Shown in pieces: positions 13,700 through 26,961 of a stretch of DNA of 64,000 bases. This DNA is from Paraspadella gotoi. Lineage: Eukaryota > Chaetognatha. Both the position numbers and the translations under genes were made by a program. How positions within the stretch are numbered: position 1 is the first letter of the stretch; each line of letters starts with the position of its first letter. Under the pieces are notes generated by a model. The model ran no database searches. It saw nothing but the letters and a program-made list of their open reading frames with translations, and was not told the DNA's origin. The DNA is taken from the NCBI GenBank assembly GCA_051294375.1, contig CM119268.1:16107528-16171527 (forward strand), written 5' to 3'.

Positions 13700-14035
13700 A
13701 AATTCTTCATCGATCATCATCGTCATCGGTTGTCGCTGTAGTCGTTGTCACTGTTCCATTCATTGTCATCATTCTCGTCGTCATCATCCCCATTTCCCCA
13801 ATTTTGTCGCCATCATTCACCTTCATCATCCAAGTCGTTAAATCGCCCTTATCCTTGTTGATATTTCCCGCCGTTGTCATTTTGTTCTTAAATTTTTTTT
13901 TTTCTGAAGATTTAAAGTCGCGATATAAATAGAATCTGATTTACGTCTCGTCGTCATTGATCACCTTCATCGCCTTCATCGTCGTCATAGTCATCGTCGC
14001 CTCTCAGTTCTCCCCGAGGATGTGACCCTCTTCTG
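13700..14035 (-). other. GAC/GAT triplet-rich spacer with a second acidic frame
   Basis: Minus-strand frames read Asp/Glu/Gly strings, one ending TRRGSHPRGELRGDDDYDDD then EGDEGDQ and stop near 13960. A possible acceptor (gaaaccag) precedes it. Could be an exon of the same unknown acidic gene as 13518-13691. Confidence 0.2.
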
Positions 14036-14235
14036 GTTTCGGGTCACGTGACCGATTGGCGTAGCGAAGGTTTAAAAATGTGTTTCCTGTTTTCATCAAT
14101 CGAGCTTTTCCAGTTTTACAGGGTGTCTCTCTCTCTCTCTTTCTCTTTCTCTGTCTCTCTTTCTTTCCTATCAGTTTCATAAAATAATGTTTTTCCTCGA
14201 CCCTGACGTTTGTGGCGATTTTAATCAAATGTTAC

Positions 14236-15300
14236 GCATTTTCTGTTTAAATAATTTTTTTTTAAAATTGTGTCGATTCCGAATGTTCATCGTTTAAACT
14301 TTTTAAATGTGTCAAAGCCGAATATTAACCCTAAGGTTGTGAACTCGACGGATTTTTCTTAAATTTAATTTCACGAGTGACGTTCAACCCGAGCTCTTGA
14401 CTTAAGTCCAACATCTCATATCTAGAGTCTATTATCTTCAGATCAGACTGGGAAATTTTAAACTTTTGTCACGGACTTTGATTCTTTATTTGTCCAAGTT
14501 AAACCTGCACTCATCTGAAGAATCTCCGCTCAATGGACTACGAAGCCTCATCTCTCAGTAGTATATACTGGACATTAGAGTGGAGCACTCAAGAACAAAA
14601 AATTTATCTGAATGATTGAACAAATGAGTTATTAGATGTGAGATAGTACGATTAACTAGTACAAAAATATTTTTGTTCATATTATCTCGGGAACAGAATA
14701 GTAAAATATAAAATATATTTATAGTAAATCCTTATAAAAATAGTAAATTTTTAAAAATTAAATTTAATAAACACTTTTAATAAAGATTCAGATTTCTTCA
14801 TAAAAAAGGTGAATCAAAAAATATAAAAAATGTTATCAAAATTCTCATCTTCAATGTTTAAATAAGAAAAAAGGTGAAAATATTCCTGACTTTTTTAATT
14901 CTCTGTAGTAGAAACTTATATATGTTAAAACGTTTTAGTCATTTTTTGTGATCTAAAACATTAAATAATCATATAACATATTTTATAAAAGTTTCTTAGT
15001 TTTTTACAGCGAATCCAAATCAGTTTTAAAAAAATATTATTTTGAATTTGACGATTTTATAAGGATATTACTAACATAAATAATTGAAATTTGGCTATAC
15101 TGTTCTGCTAAAAAAAATTTTAAAGAGGATTTAAAATTCATTAATTATATGTCCCATAGGCAGCAAAAAAATAATGTTCAAATTCACTTCAATCTTTCAT
15201 CATTGACATTCCAGCTGCCCACACCGCTACTGGACCTAATATATCATACTGATATCATATATATACTATTATATACTATAATATTATTAATTATATATAT
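14236..15300. other. AT-rich spacer
   Basis: No ORF, repeat family or splice-bounded exon seen. Confidence 0.5.
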
Positions 15301-15346
15301 ACCTGGACAATCTTCTTCTCTCTCCTCCCTCTCTTTCTCTCCTCTT

Positions 15347-15382
<36 letters not shown>

Positions 15383-15492
15383 CTCGTTTCTCTCCCTCTC
15401 TCTGCTCTCATCTTTTTCAACTCTTTTGCAAAATTGACTCGTTACTCTGATATTTTTGACATTTCTTGTTCAGTATCAACTCTCGCTCGAAA

Positions 15493-15729
15493 ATGTCACC
15501 CACCATTAGTCCAAACGAGCGAGAGAAGGAGAAGTCTGATCCACTTTTCACGAGTGAGATTAAAATCGAGAAATTGAAAAGGCCAAAGAAAGAGATCCAA
15601 TCCAGGATGCTTTTGTCGTTGCTTGGCAACATTACCATGACTTTTTTGTTTTTGTTTTTGTCTGGGCGATCGAGCGGAGAAAGATTTCGAGGTCGGCTCC
15701 CATGTTTATTTTCTGGTCCCAAAAAATGA
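15493..15729 (+). CDS. Hypothetical ORF or first exon
   Basis: ATG in a fair context (gaaaATGT) opens MSPTISPNEREKEKSDPLFT, a Lys-rich stretch, then a hydrophobic segment LLGNITMTFLFLFLSG. It ends in Arg/Gly residues and TGA. Could be a short membrane protein or an exon whose partner lies in the gap at 16382-17017. No family recognised. Confidence 0.25.
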   Translation: MSPTISPNEREKEKSDPLFTSEIKIEKLKRPKKEIQSRMLLSLLGNITMTFLFLFLSGRSSGERFRGRLPCLFSGPKK

Positions 15730-16381
15730 GAAATAAATTTTAAACAGCTTCATATTATCCTTCGCTTATAAATATATTTTCTAGAATAAGAAAAGATAAA
15801 TTTTATCCTAAAAAATATGGTTCAAAATATTTCTTACCTTTCACCAAGTCTCAAAATACAAAATTATTTTTGTCACATATCTTTCCCCCTCCCCCCACAC
15901 ACCTCACCAAAGAAAAAGATTGGCATTAAATTTTGATTATGAAGCGACGGAACAAAAGGTCGAACGAAAAACAAAATGTACAGTGAACTTGAATTGTTGT
16001 AAAAAGATTAAACTTGTTAAAGAATCAATTATTCGTCTTTCTCATCGTCCTCATGAGATGTTTTTACGAATTTCTCAATCGCATATCTCTCTCTCTCTAA
16101 ATCTTAGGCTGCTTCAAAACTTCACGCTTGCCCAAGCGGACTCGACCGTACAAACCCATTAGCCTGCCCGCCCATTAGCCTCGATCCGCCCCTTCCGAAC
16201 TTCCACCGTCTCGAGGATCGGGCGATGCGAAGATCAAAACCCGAAAGTCCACGATTCGTCCAGGATAATTCTCAATTAATTAATTGATGGAAAGCAACGT
16301 CTGATCGATTCTTATTTCCAGCAAACGTCGATAACAATAAAGTAAACCGCCATTCAAATCTAATGGTATCTTTTTCGTAAA

Positions 16382-17017
16382 NNNNNNNNNNNNNNNNNNN
16401 NNNNNNNNNNNNNNNNNNNNNNNNNNNNNNNNNNNNNNNNNNNNNNNNNNNNNNNNNNNNNNNNNNNNNNNNNNNNNNNNNNNNNNNNNNNNNNNNNNNN
16501 NNNNNNNNNNNNNNNNNNNNNNNNNNNNNNNNNNNNNNNNNNNNNNNNNNNNNNNNNNNNNNNNNNNNNNNNNNNNNNNNNNNNNNNNNNNNNNNNNNNN
16601 NNNNNNNNNNNNNNNNNNNNNNNNNNNNNNNNNNNNNNNNNNNNNNNNNNNNNNNNNNNNNNNNNNNNNNNNNNNNNNNNNNNNNNNNNNNNNNNNNNNN
16701 NNNNNNNNNNNNNNNNNNNNNNNNNNNNNNNNNNNNNNNNNNNNNNNNNNNNNNNNNNNNNNNNNNNNNNNNNNNNNNNNNNNNNNNNNNNNNNNNNNNN
16801 NNNNNNNNNNNNNNNNNNNNNNNNNNNNNNNNNNNNNNNNNNNNNNNNNNNNNNNNNNNNNNNNNNNNNNNNNNNNNNNNNNNNNNNNNNNNNNNNNNNN
16901 NNNNNNNNNNNNNNNNNNNNNNNNNNNNNNNNNNNNNNNNNNNNNNNNNNNNNNNNNNNNNNNNNNNNNNNNNNNNNNNNNNNNNNNNNNNNNNNNNNNN
17001 NNNNNNNNNNNNNNNNN
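16382..17017. other. Assembly gap
   Basis: 636 N upstream of SLC37 exon 1; may hide the SLC37 promoter or 5' UTR exons. Confidence 0.99.
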
Positions 17018-18062
17018 CCGGCGAGATCGTAATACTTTATCTTTTAAATCTCGAGTGATCCAAATAAATGAGATAAATTCGCTTTATTACGTCACCTTGT
17101 TTTCTCCGGTTAATCATCACCTAATTATAATTGTTTAAAAAATATTGAAAAAAATTCTAAATCAGTGATAACTAGCAAATGTTAAGTTGTAACTATTTTA
17201 GAAACGAATTAAATTACTCTTTTTTTTTCTTATCCCGGGTTATCAATCTTTCACATTCCAACTTCGCACAGGAGTGACCCCGTCGATTTTATTTCACTGG
17301 ATTCCGTTCGCGCGACGATCGAATCGCTCGGGAGAAACTCTGAAAATCGAAGCGCGTTCGTGAGGCGCGACCAATTTTTTGAAAAGAAAAAAAAATCTGA
17401 GGCCTAATAATTTAGAAAAGAAAGAAAGATGGGCCGCAAAAATCACAGGTAATTTCACGTTTATACTTTAAAATTGAAGACTTTCTTAAACATTTCTTAA
17501 TTTCATTGAAATTTTTCTTTTTCATTTACAGCCTGAATTGAGGAAAAAAAATGTAAAGTAAAACATTTTTCCGAGGCCTTAACTTATTTGAAGATAATAT
17601 TACGATAATCCTAAGTATACATACTTATCAGAAAATATATTTTCAAGTTTTTTTCCCACCGTTTTGAGCATTACGTCCCCGTTTGCCCACTGGGCCCAGC
17701 GTTTCTAAAATTCACCTCTTACCACTTGAAACGCAATATTAGTTTTCTTTGTTTACCTTTAAAACTTCAACTAAATTCTAATCTCAACATCTATTACCTA
17801 TAACACTCGTTATAACCCCACTCACCACCCCGCAACCTCCATACACCCTACCCTCCCTAGATCCCCCCTTCCGGAGAAACCCCTCCCCCGCTCAGAAGAG
17901 TCGGCGTCGTCCAACGTTTCGTCCGCGGATGCTCACTTTCCCTCGCCGAGATCTGGCGACCTCCTCTTACCGCCTTCCGCCTCCGACGTCTTCGCTTCAG
18001 CCTCCGGACCGAATCTCTTCCACCCTTCCTCCTCTTCCTCCTCTCCCACCGCCTCCATCGTC

Positions 18063-18229
18063 ATGACGCCTCACCTCCGCCGCCTCCAGCGCCTCCACCG
18101 CTACTGGATCTTCGCCCTTACTTTCCTCTGCTACGTAGCGTATCACGCGTCGCGGAAGCCGCTCAGCGTCGTCAAGAACGTTCTGAACCGCAACTGCACA
18201 GCGCTGCGGGAAGAGTGGCTGGGAGAGAA
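18063..18229 (+). CDS. SLC37A2: SLC37 exon 1 (N-terminus and TM1)
   Basis: Encodes M1 to E55 plus two bases of codon 56. TM1 is about residues 14-30 (YWIFALTFLCYVAYH), followed by SRKPLSVVK, the SLC37 signature after TM1. It ends at the donor GTAAGT (18230). The two leftover bases (aa) join the first base of exon 2 (c) to make Asn, which supports the junction. Upstream the frame stays open with Ser/Pro-rich residues to 17775; a possible acceptor (ctccctag) ends at 17860, so this may be an internal exon with a longer leader. Confidence 0.85.
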
Positions 18230-18863
18230 GTAAGTTGGATAAAGCTTAAAGGGTACAAGGGTTAGAGGGCAGAGTGACGGGCAGGGAAGTCGATGGACGA
18301 GGAGTGGATTAGGAAGACATTCGTACTTATAGAAATTCTTCTAAAATCGGATACGCAGTGCTATTTCTAAAACTATTCGGGTGAAAAGAAATAGAGAAAA
18401 AAAGGTGTGAGTAAAGTAAAAGGGGGAAAAAAGGATTAGAAGGTAAGTGACAAAGAAAGGATAAGATTCTCGAACACAATCTGCGACAAACGAATAAAAG
18501 AAAAAAACGCGAGAAAAGTGATGAGTGTGGCGGTATATTCACACCGCCTCACGTCCACCATCCGTCAGCCAAATCCATTGGCTCAGAGGGGGAACACACC
18601 ATCCCAGGCGTAGTGTTCCATCCACAGTCCTAACGACTTCCCTCTGCGTTGGCAAAGCGAGACCGTCCTAGGGTAACCGCGCCAGTGACTGGAGGTGTCA
18701 CTGAGGGTCGGAAGCCCCCAAAGCCAACAGTGAGATGCCCCATCCCAATGGGCATCACAGACAACCCGGCTGTTGCCATATGAGGATCTTTTTCGCGCCG
18801 ACTTTTCAGCGGCGAACACCTAACGCCGTCCTGAAGAACGCGTTGTCATAGAAACGCGTCAAT

Positions 18864-18905
<42 letters not shown>

Positions 18906-20589
18906 AGCATCGGGCCGATTCATCTTCCCTTGTCATTCGTTGAGGTCGTCGTCTCCCATTTGCGAATTTTCTTTTCTCTTCTTTTTTTACTTCTCTTTTT
19001 TTCTTTATCCTCTATTTGTTTTCATCCTCTTGCTTCACAATCAAATGTTTTTCTTTATCATTCTTTTTTTTTTTGATTTTTTAAGTAAATATATTTTTTT
19101 AGTGTTATTGTTCTTTGTCATTGTTTACAATTTTTCTTCCTTTTCTATTTCTTCCTTTATTTTTCATTCCGTCCTCTCACAGTTTAGTTCATCGTCATCT
19201 CATCCTCTTCATCTTTTTTTTTTCCTCTACTATCTGTTTCTTCTTCCTCATCTTTCTCCTTCCTTTCCTCCCTATTTTCTTCTTTCTTTCCTCTCGCCTC
19301 GAAAATCTCACTCTTTCACGCTGGCGTCACATTGTGTCACAACATCGTCGACGAGTGGAGGAGATATATTCGAGACCCGCGGAATAATATTTGTTTCGAC
19401 GCGGGGTTGGGTGAGGTTTGGGTGAGGTGGAAGCTGAGGCGGATTGGTCTGACTAAGAGTGAGAAAAGTCTGAGGAGTGACGCAAAGGGCGTCGAAGAAT
19501 AAAAAACTAAGGACTCCGGGTCTTTTTTTTTTTTAGTCATTTTCTTTATTCGTTCTCACTTTTTTCTTAGTAGTTTCTTTCCTGCCTTTGTTCGTTTTTT
19601 GGCTGGTGAGTTTGGTTGGCCAGGTAAGAATCTTTTCAAAAGTTTGTGAAGGTTAACTACGAGCGATGACTCGCTCAGTATTTCATGCGCGAAACAGATT
19701 TCTAGTTGGCGGACTTTGATCGGCAGACTTCGCTCTATTAGGTAATGAGATTGACAATTATAAAGTAAGGCCCCGGTCTGCGTGTCGAGTTCAAACTTCT
19801 TATCATTAACCTATGATCCCGAAAATTTTGGTTTTAATGTAGGTTTTAAGGTCTCGTTATCTTAATTTGAAAAAAAAAATAAAAATAAAATTAATATTTT
19901 GAAAAGCGTTCAAAATATATGGGTGAAGAAAATTTGCATCGCACATTTCTTTTCGCTTCCCGCCCCTCCGCCAAGAAATCGATAACTATTCTTTTTCTCG
20001 AGATTGACGTTTTGTCCTCTGCTGACTTCACACTTCTTCACTGAAACCAGAAAGCCATTTGCAATAATCGTACATTCATTCCTTGTTCATTAGACTAAAA
20101 AAGAAAAACGTTGATAGGAAAAGAAATGATGGCTAAGGGAAGCGGTAATTGATGGGAAAAAAATAGATGCTGTTTTTTTTTTNNNNNNNNNNNNNNNNNN
20201 NNNNNNNNNNNNNNNNNNNNNNNNNNNNNNNNNNNNNNNNNNNNNNNNNNNNNNNNNNNNNNNNNNNNNNNNNNNNNNNNNNNNNNNNNNNNNNNNNNNN
20301 NNNNNNNNNNNNNNNNNNNNNNNNNNNNNNNNNNNNNNNNNNNNNNNNNNNNNNNNNNNNNNNNNNNNNNNNNNNNNNNNNNNNNNNNNNNNNNNNNNNN
20401 NNNNNNNNNAAAAAAAAAAGAAAATAAAAAGAATACGAAAGATATTGAAAGAAAATGAAAATCGCTCGAGCCAGAAATTAATTTCAAAACGCAAAAAAGG
20501 AAAATACCGCGGTTTTTTTAATCTTTTCTTTTTTCCCTCCCCTATCTCTTTCAATTTATTTCTTTTCCTCGCTCTCATCCCCGCCAATG

Positions 20590-20675
<86 letters not shown>

Positions 20676-23600
20676 ACTGAGATATTTCTTTCTTCCTTCA
20701 CGCTTCCATCCATTTTCGTATTTTGTTCTTTAAAATCCTTTTTTCCTTTTTTGTTTGTTTTTTTTTAAATTTATTTTTCTTTAGCTACATTGGCAGTCAG
20801 GAACTGGGAAAACTATAACAACGCATTAGTCTTTAGTAATAAACTATGTGAATTCTTTCTCCCTCTCTCCTCACCTCCTTCACAACCAGCTCCATCAACG
20901 CGTCCGCCGACTCGCCCCTCAACGCTTCTTCCTCCAGCTCCTCATTCTCCCTTCTCGACTCCTCTTCCTCCATCTGCTCCTGGAGTCCCTTCGACGGGGA
21001 CGACTTCCAGCTGCTCCTCGGATCCCTCGACTACGCCTTCCTCTTCTCCTACTCGATCGGACTCTTCTTTTCTGGTCACATCGGCGAGAGGCTCAACATT
21101 AAATACTTTTTGGGTGAGTGAGGGCGAAGGGGTTTTAGGGTCGATTGTGGCGACGACAACAATGACGACAATATCGTTGAAAAGTTTCGGAACAATTGAA
21201 CAGATTCGGTGTCTTTTGGAGAAAACAGGGTAATGATTGTGTGCTTGAAACGTGTAATTAGTTGCAGAATTAAGAAAAAGCGAGCGCGTAAAAGTTTGCT
21301 AAGGAAGTCAATCGGTTAAAATTCGAAAGATGATTATGGAAGAACAAAAATTGGCCGATTTTATGTCATTCATTTTAGATTTTTTTTTAAACGAAAATTC
21401 GATCCAACAATCCGAATCGGTGATGTATAATTGTATATGNNNNNNNNNNATTTTAGATTTTTTTTAAACGAAAATTCGATCCAACAATCCAAATCGGTGA
21501 TGTATAGTTGTATATGTCTTCGAAATTTCCGAATCTTGTTTAGCTTTTATTTAGTTTTCATCTTTTCTATACATATATAACGGCTTACTATTTCTCTCTT
21601 TCTTTTTGAAGCTTCTTCCAATTTCGACTTTTTGCTTTCTCGTTTCATCAAAATCTCGTATTGACAGTTATTTGGCTTGTTCTGTTTTATTCTATTCTTA
21701 GCGCTCAATCTTTTTTATCCTATTTTTTAATAAATATTCATATTCTAGATATTCTAGCTCTTCGATTAACGCGGCTTTTTCCCCCCGATTACGGGGAAGA
21801 AGGTAGAGGAAGGTGAAGTCCCTTTTGTTTTGTTTTGTTCCGATTGAACGAAAAAGCCAGGTCGCTCCACCTTTAATCAGGTAAAGAGCAATCGAATGTG
21901 ACAAAAGTCAAACCGTGGAAAGGCGAGGGAGGGAAAAAAGAAAGAGGAAAAAGGAGAGAGAAAAGAAAAAAGAGCATCGATCACTGTTGTTCTCGCTTTC
22001 GAGTTGGATTTTCTTTCCTTTAAAGTTTCCTCTCCAAAAAGGAGAGCAAAGTTTGTTTACTTGAAAAGTCAATGGGAGAGAAAATCTGAAGAAGTGGTCG
22101 CTTTTTACTTGTATTCCCTTCAGGGAACATATTTTAAACATTTTGACTCCATTTTCTTTCCAGTAAAAATTAATATTTCTTCAAAGGCATAAATAAAATA
22201 TAATATATATATTATGAACTAAAACATTTCAACGTGATACAGTACTTTAAACCCTATATATTATTTTTCTTCCTTTATTCGTTATATACAATTTCTTATT
22301 AGAATAATAAAATCAGATGATTAGACTTAAAACCGTTCACAACGCAATTTTGTATNNNNNNNNNNNNNNNNNNNNNNNNNNNNNNNNNNNNNNNNNNNNN
22401 NNNNNNNNNNNNNNNNNNNNNNNNNNNNNNNNNNNNNNNNNNNNNNNNNNNNNNNNNNNNNNNNNNNNNNNNNNNNNNNNNNNNNNNNNNNNNNNNNNNN
22501 NNNNNNNNNNNNNNNNNNNNNNNNNNNNNNNNNNNNNNNNNNNNNNNNNNNNNNNNNNNNNNNNNNNNNNNNNNNNNNNNNNNNNNNNNNNNNNNNNNNN
22601 NNNNNNNNNNNNNNNNNNNNNNNNNNNNNNNNNNNNNNNNNNNNNNNNNNNNNNNNNNNNNNNNNNNNNNNNNNNNNNNNNNNNNNNNNNNNNNNNNNNN
22701 NNNNNNNNNNNNNNNNNNNNNNNNNNNNNNNNNNNNNNNNNNNNNNNNNNNNNNNNNNNNNNNNNNNNNNNNNNNNNNNNNNNNNNNNNNNNNNNNNNNN
22801 NNNNNNNNNNNNNNNNNNNNNNNNNNNNNNNNNNNNNNNNNNNNNNNNNNNNNNNNNNNNNNNNNNNNNNNNNNNNNNNNNNNNNNNNNNNNNNNNNNNN
22901 NNNNNNNNNNNNNNNNNNNNNNNNNNNNNNNNNNNNNNNNNNNNNNNNNNNNNNNNNNNNNNNNNNNNNNNNNNNNNNNNNNNNNNNNNNNNNNNNNNNN
23001 TTTTTTTCCTTTTTGTTTTCCTTGTTTTTTTCACGGAACAAAGTTTTTTTGTCGCGCATTTGTTTTTTGTACTGATTTTTTTTTTCTTTGATCCTTTTTT
23101 TTTCTGGTGAATTTGATTTTCCCAAGTAAAGGCATCCATTTTCCTGTTTTCCTTTGCACACATCTTTTTCCCTTTTTTTGAGAATCGAACTTATGAAAAT
23201 CGCTGTTGAGCCAAAACCTAAAAGTAAATGGAAAAAGAAATTTAAAATCCATTTGCCGAATTTAAAGAATTTGGAAGGAAGACTTTTAAAAAAAAATGAT
23301 GTACATTTAACAATGCGACCTTTTTTTAATTTGCTATTTAAAAAAAAATAAAAAAAAGAAACAATAATAATATATCAGTATTGAATTTCCAAGTTCAACT
23401 ACTTTTTTTTTATTTAAAAAAAAAATTTTCAATTAATTTTAAAATCAATTTTAATCTCATACTATGGATAAGTGAAAAATCAGGGTCCAGCGTTTCTCAT
23501 ATAAAGTTGTCATATTAAACAATAAACATGAATCCCCTCACACCTTCCCCCCCCCAAATATTTTCTCCAATCAGGCGTTGGCATGCTCCTTTGTTCCGCG

Positions 23601-23792
23601 ACCACCTGCGGCTTCGGTCTCGCCTACTTCCTCCAAATTCACTCTCTCCCCTTCCTCCTCCTCATCCAAATCGTGGGCGGCCTCTTCCAGTCCACGGGGT
23701 GGCCCAGCATCATCGCCATCATGGGCAACTGGTTCGGAAAGAGGAGACGGGGCTTCATTATGGGAGTGTGGAACGCGCACACTTCGATCGGT

Positions 23793-23827
<35 letters not shown>

Positions 23828-25419
23828 AGATAGATAATGAGCGATAGCGGTGAGTACGCGAGAGTCTGTGGGGGGGGGGGATCCTAGTCGGCATTCGGTA
23901 TTCGACTCTCCTTTTTCACTCTCCATCTCTCAATCTTTCACCATAATAAAATCTCTTTTCACTATCACTTGTTTCTCTGTGAAAAACGGCGGACGTAAAC
24001 TCGCATCAATATGCAAATTGATTTTATTGAGACGGATCGCCCGAATCATGAGAAAATCACGAGAGCGAGATGGAGAAAGATGGAGAGCGTTACATGGGGG
24101 GAGAGAGAGAAAGAGAGAGAGAAAGAGAGAAAGAAAGAGAGAGAGAGACTCGGGGATAGCTTTTCATCGAAGAAACGAAATTTCGGTGACGTTTACAGCG
24201 AGCGGAGCGACAGTAAATCCCGTTTTAAGCTGTGAAAGAGAAGATAACGAAGTAAAGAGCGCTTATTGTAGCAAGAGCCACCCGCATTACATTATCTAAC
24301 GAAGCTAAGGAAGTAATTCGGCAATTGTATAATAAAGCCAGTAAGGCAGTAACTAAAAGTTGAAGGAAACAAATAAACACTGCAATTCACTAGGTCGGAA
24401 ACTTTGGTTTAAGATTTAAGAATGTAAGTATTCGTATGTACCTCAATGCAGATATTAAACAAGAAAACTCATCCGAATATTAAAATTATTAACAAAAGAG
24501 GAAAGAGGATGAATATCACGTCGAAGTGAAGGAGTCGATTTTTTTTTCAAAAGTTCGAAACGCAACATCGGAATTCTTCACCGAAAGGCGAATCACAGCT
24601 GCTCCTTGTTAAAACCCCAATTTTCTTTTATCCTCGCTCGTTATTTTTTCGAGTGCGCACCGCGCACTGAGAGCTACATCCTGCACACTCTCCAGTCTCC
24701 ACGCCTCCCCTAATCTTATTGACGAAAGCTTCGGAATCGAACCAATCAGCAATGAGACAAGCTACGCAAGCTATGCAAGCTTTGGCTGTGAGGGGATTGG
24801 CTTAGATGCCGACCGGTCGCCAACGGCGAGTCAATTCTGCTTTAATAGGAAAATCACGGGTGTTATACCGTAATCAGAGTAAAGGCCAAGGTGCAATACA
24901 GATCCTAGTTATAAGAACGACTAAAAAATTTTTTTATCGACCTTTTAAACTCGTATCCCCGCCTTCTTTGCCTTGTCTCGTTTCTTTTTTCTTCTTTCCT
25001 CTTTCGTCTCACCTCAACCTTCATTAATCATCGTCGCTGACGAGTTGTAAACTTTGGAAATAAACAACAAATGTCGCAAGGGGCGTGGGCCACTGGGTCG
25101 TGGGGGAAGCATGAAAGAGTGGGATGAAGGTGGAATGGGGTGAGAAATTGAAACTAAAAATATAAAGAGAATACAAAAGATATCTAATGAAAACTAAATA
25201 GCACAGGAGTGAAGAAAGGAAAGTTGTGACGATAAACCGCGAGAAAAAAACATGCAAAAAACTCACCTAAAGTCGAAGAAATAATTTTTAAAAAATTAGA
25301 AAAACGTTCAATCAACGATAATCGATAGAGTGAAGTCTGAAGAGAAAATATTTTCTTTTCTCAGTTATTAAACGAGTCTATCAACGCCTCTTCATGCCGC
25401 TTGAGAGAGAGAGAGAGAC

Positions 25420-25480
<61 letters not shown>

Positions 25481-26543
25481 GAGAGAGAGAGATTGAGAGA
25501 TTCTCCTTACTAATCACCCTTTCCCATCGTCACAAGGCAATATCCTCGGTTCCCTTCTCGCCGCCATCTTTGTCAGCGACGCCTGGACAGTGGCCTCCCC
25601 CTCTTTGCCAGAATGGGCCTGGGTGCCGGCCTGGGGCTGGTCCTTTGCCGCCCCGGGTCTTTTCATCGGCGCCGTGGGTCTGCTGGTGCTGGGCACGCTT
25701 GTGGTCCGTCCGGCCGACGTCGGTCTCCCGCCGCCCGTGCACCACGTGGGGCGCCGCGGTTCCTGCAGCGGCGATGAGAGCGGCGCGGCGGCGGCGGCGG
25801 CGGAGGCGGACGACCGCTCCACCGACGAGTCCGTCGACAGCGGTAGGAGCAGCGGCAGCAGCAGCAGCAGGAGCAGCGTGGACGGGGAAGATGAAGAGGA
25901 AGCGGTGAAGGCGAGTTTCTTCGTCGGAGGCGACGAGGAAAAGATGGAGTTGGAGGGAGAGTTGATGGAGATGGAGGTGGCGACGACTACAGCAGCGACG
26001 ATGACGGGAGAGACGGAAAGAAAGGAAACTGAGGTTCCCATCGGATTCTGCAAAGCGCTCATGATACCGGGTGATTATGATATATTTTTGTAATTTAATA
26101 TTTTTTAACATTTTTTTTTCAGTCTTTGAACATCGTACTGTCGTTTCTTTCGTCTTTTATCCGTATTTTTCTTTCTTATCGTTATTTCCCTTTTTTCTTT
26201 CTTTGTTTCTTTCTTTTTTTCTTTTTTTCAACCTTTTTTTCCCTTTCAATTGCTTCTCCTTATTTCTCCATCGTTCATTACAAATTCCGATCATAACGAA
26301 ATCTCGTTATATTTTCTACGAAATTCCGAATGAGTTTCTGTCGAGTGTTCTTTTTTTTTCTTCAATCCAACGTTATCAGTCTCGCCATCTCGGCCTCAGT
26401 CTATGTTTACTTTTTTTGATACAACCGAATCATTCGGTCTTCGCTTGTCGTTTTGTTAATTATTTCTTTGATTATATTTCTTTCGTTTTTAGGTTTTTTT
26501 TTTCTCGTCACTCGTAAGCATGTTTTTTTCTTAGTTAACTATT

Positions 26544-26575
<32 letters not shown>

Positions 26576-26928
26576 TTTTTTCTTTCCTAATGTTCAATAC
26601 TTAGATCGTTAGTTCGTTTGATGTTGGTTTTTTATCTCGTTTTTTTTTTCTTTTTAAAATTGTTCTTCTTTATTCCTTTAAGATTTTAAATATAAGGCGA
26701 TTGGCCCAACTACTAATTAGTTTGAAGAGAGAGAACATCTTTAACGATCTCTTGCCATTTCACCAACATTTTATATAAATATTTTTCATCCAAATAATTT
26801 TTTTGTTCGAAATAAATGGTCCATATTTATTTGCGTCACGTTCCATAAAAAGGAAAAAAAAAAAGAGATCAATTTCTCAGTCGACGAAATGAGAAAGGAT
26901 GGGGCGACATAATTCATAATTTTCAACA

Positions 26929-26961
<33 letters not shown>

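Noticed and set aside
25514-26111. Minus-strand ORFs of 182 and 193 codons
   Set aside because: Antisense shadows of SLC37 exon 4, which has clear homology on the + strand.
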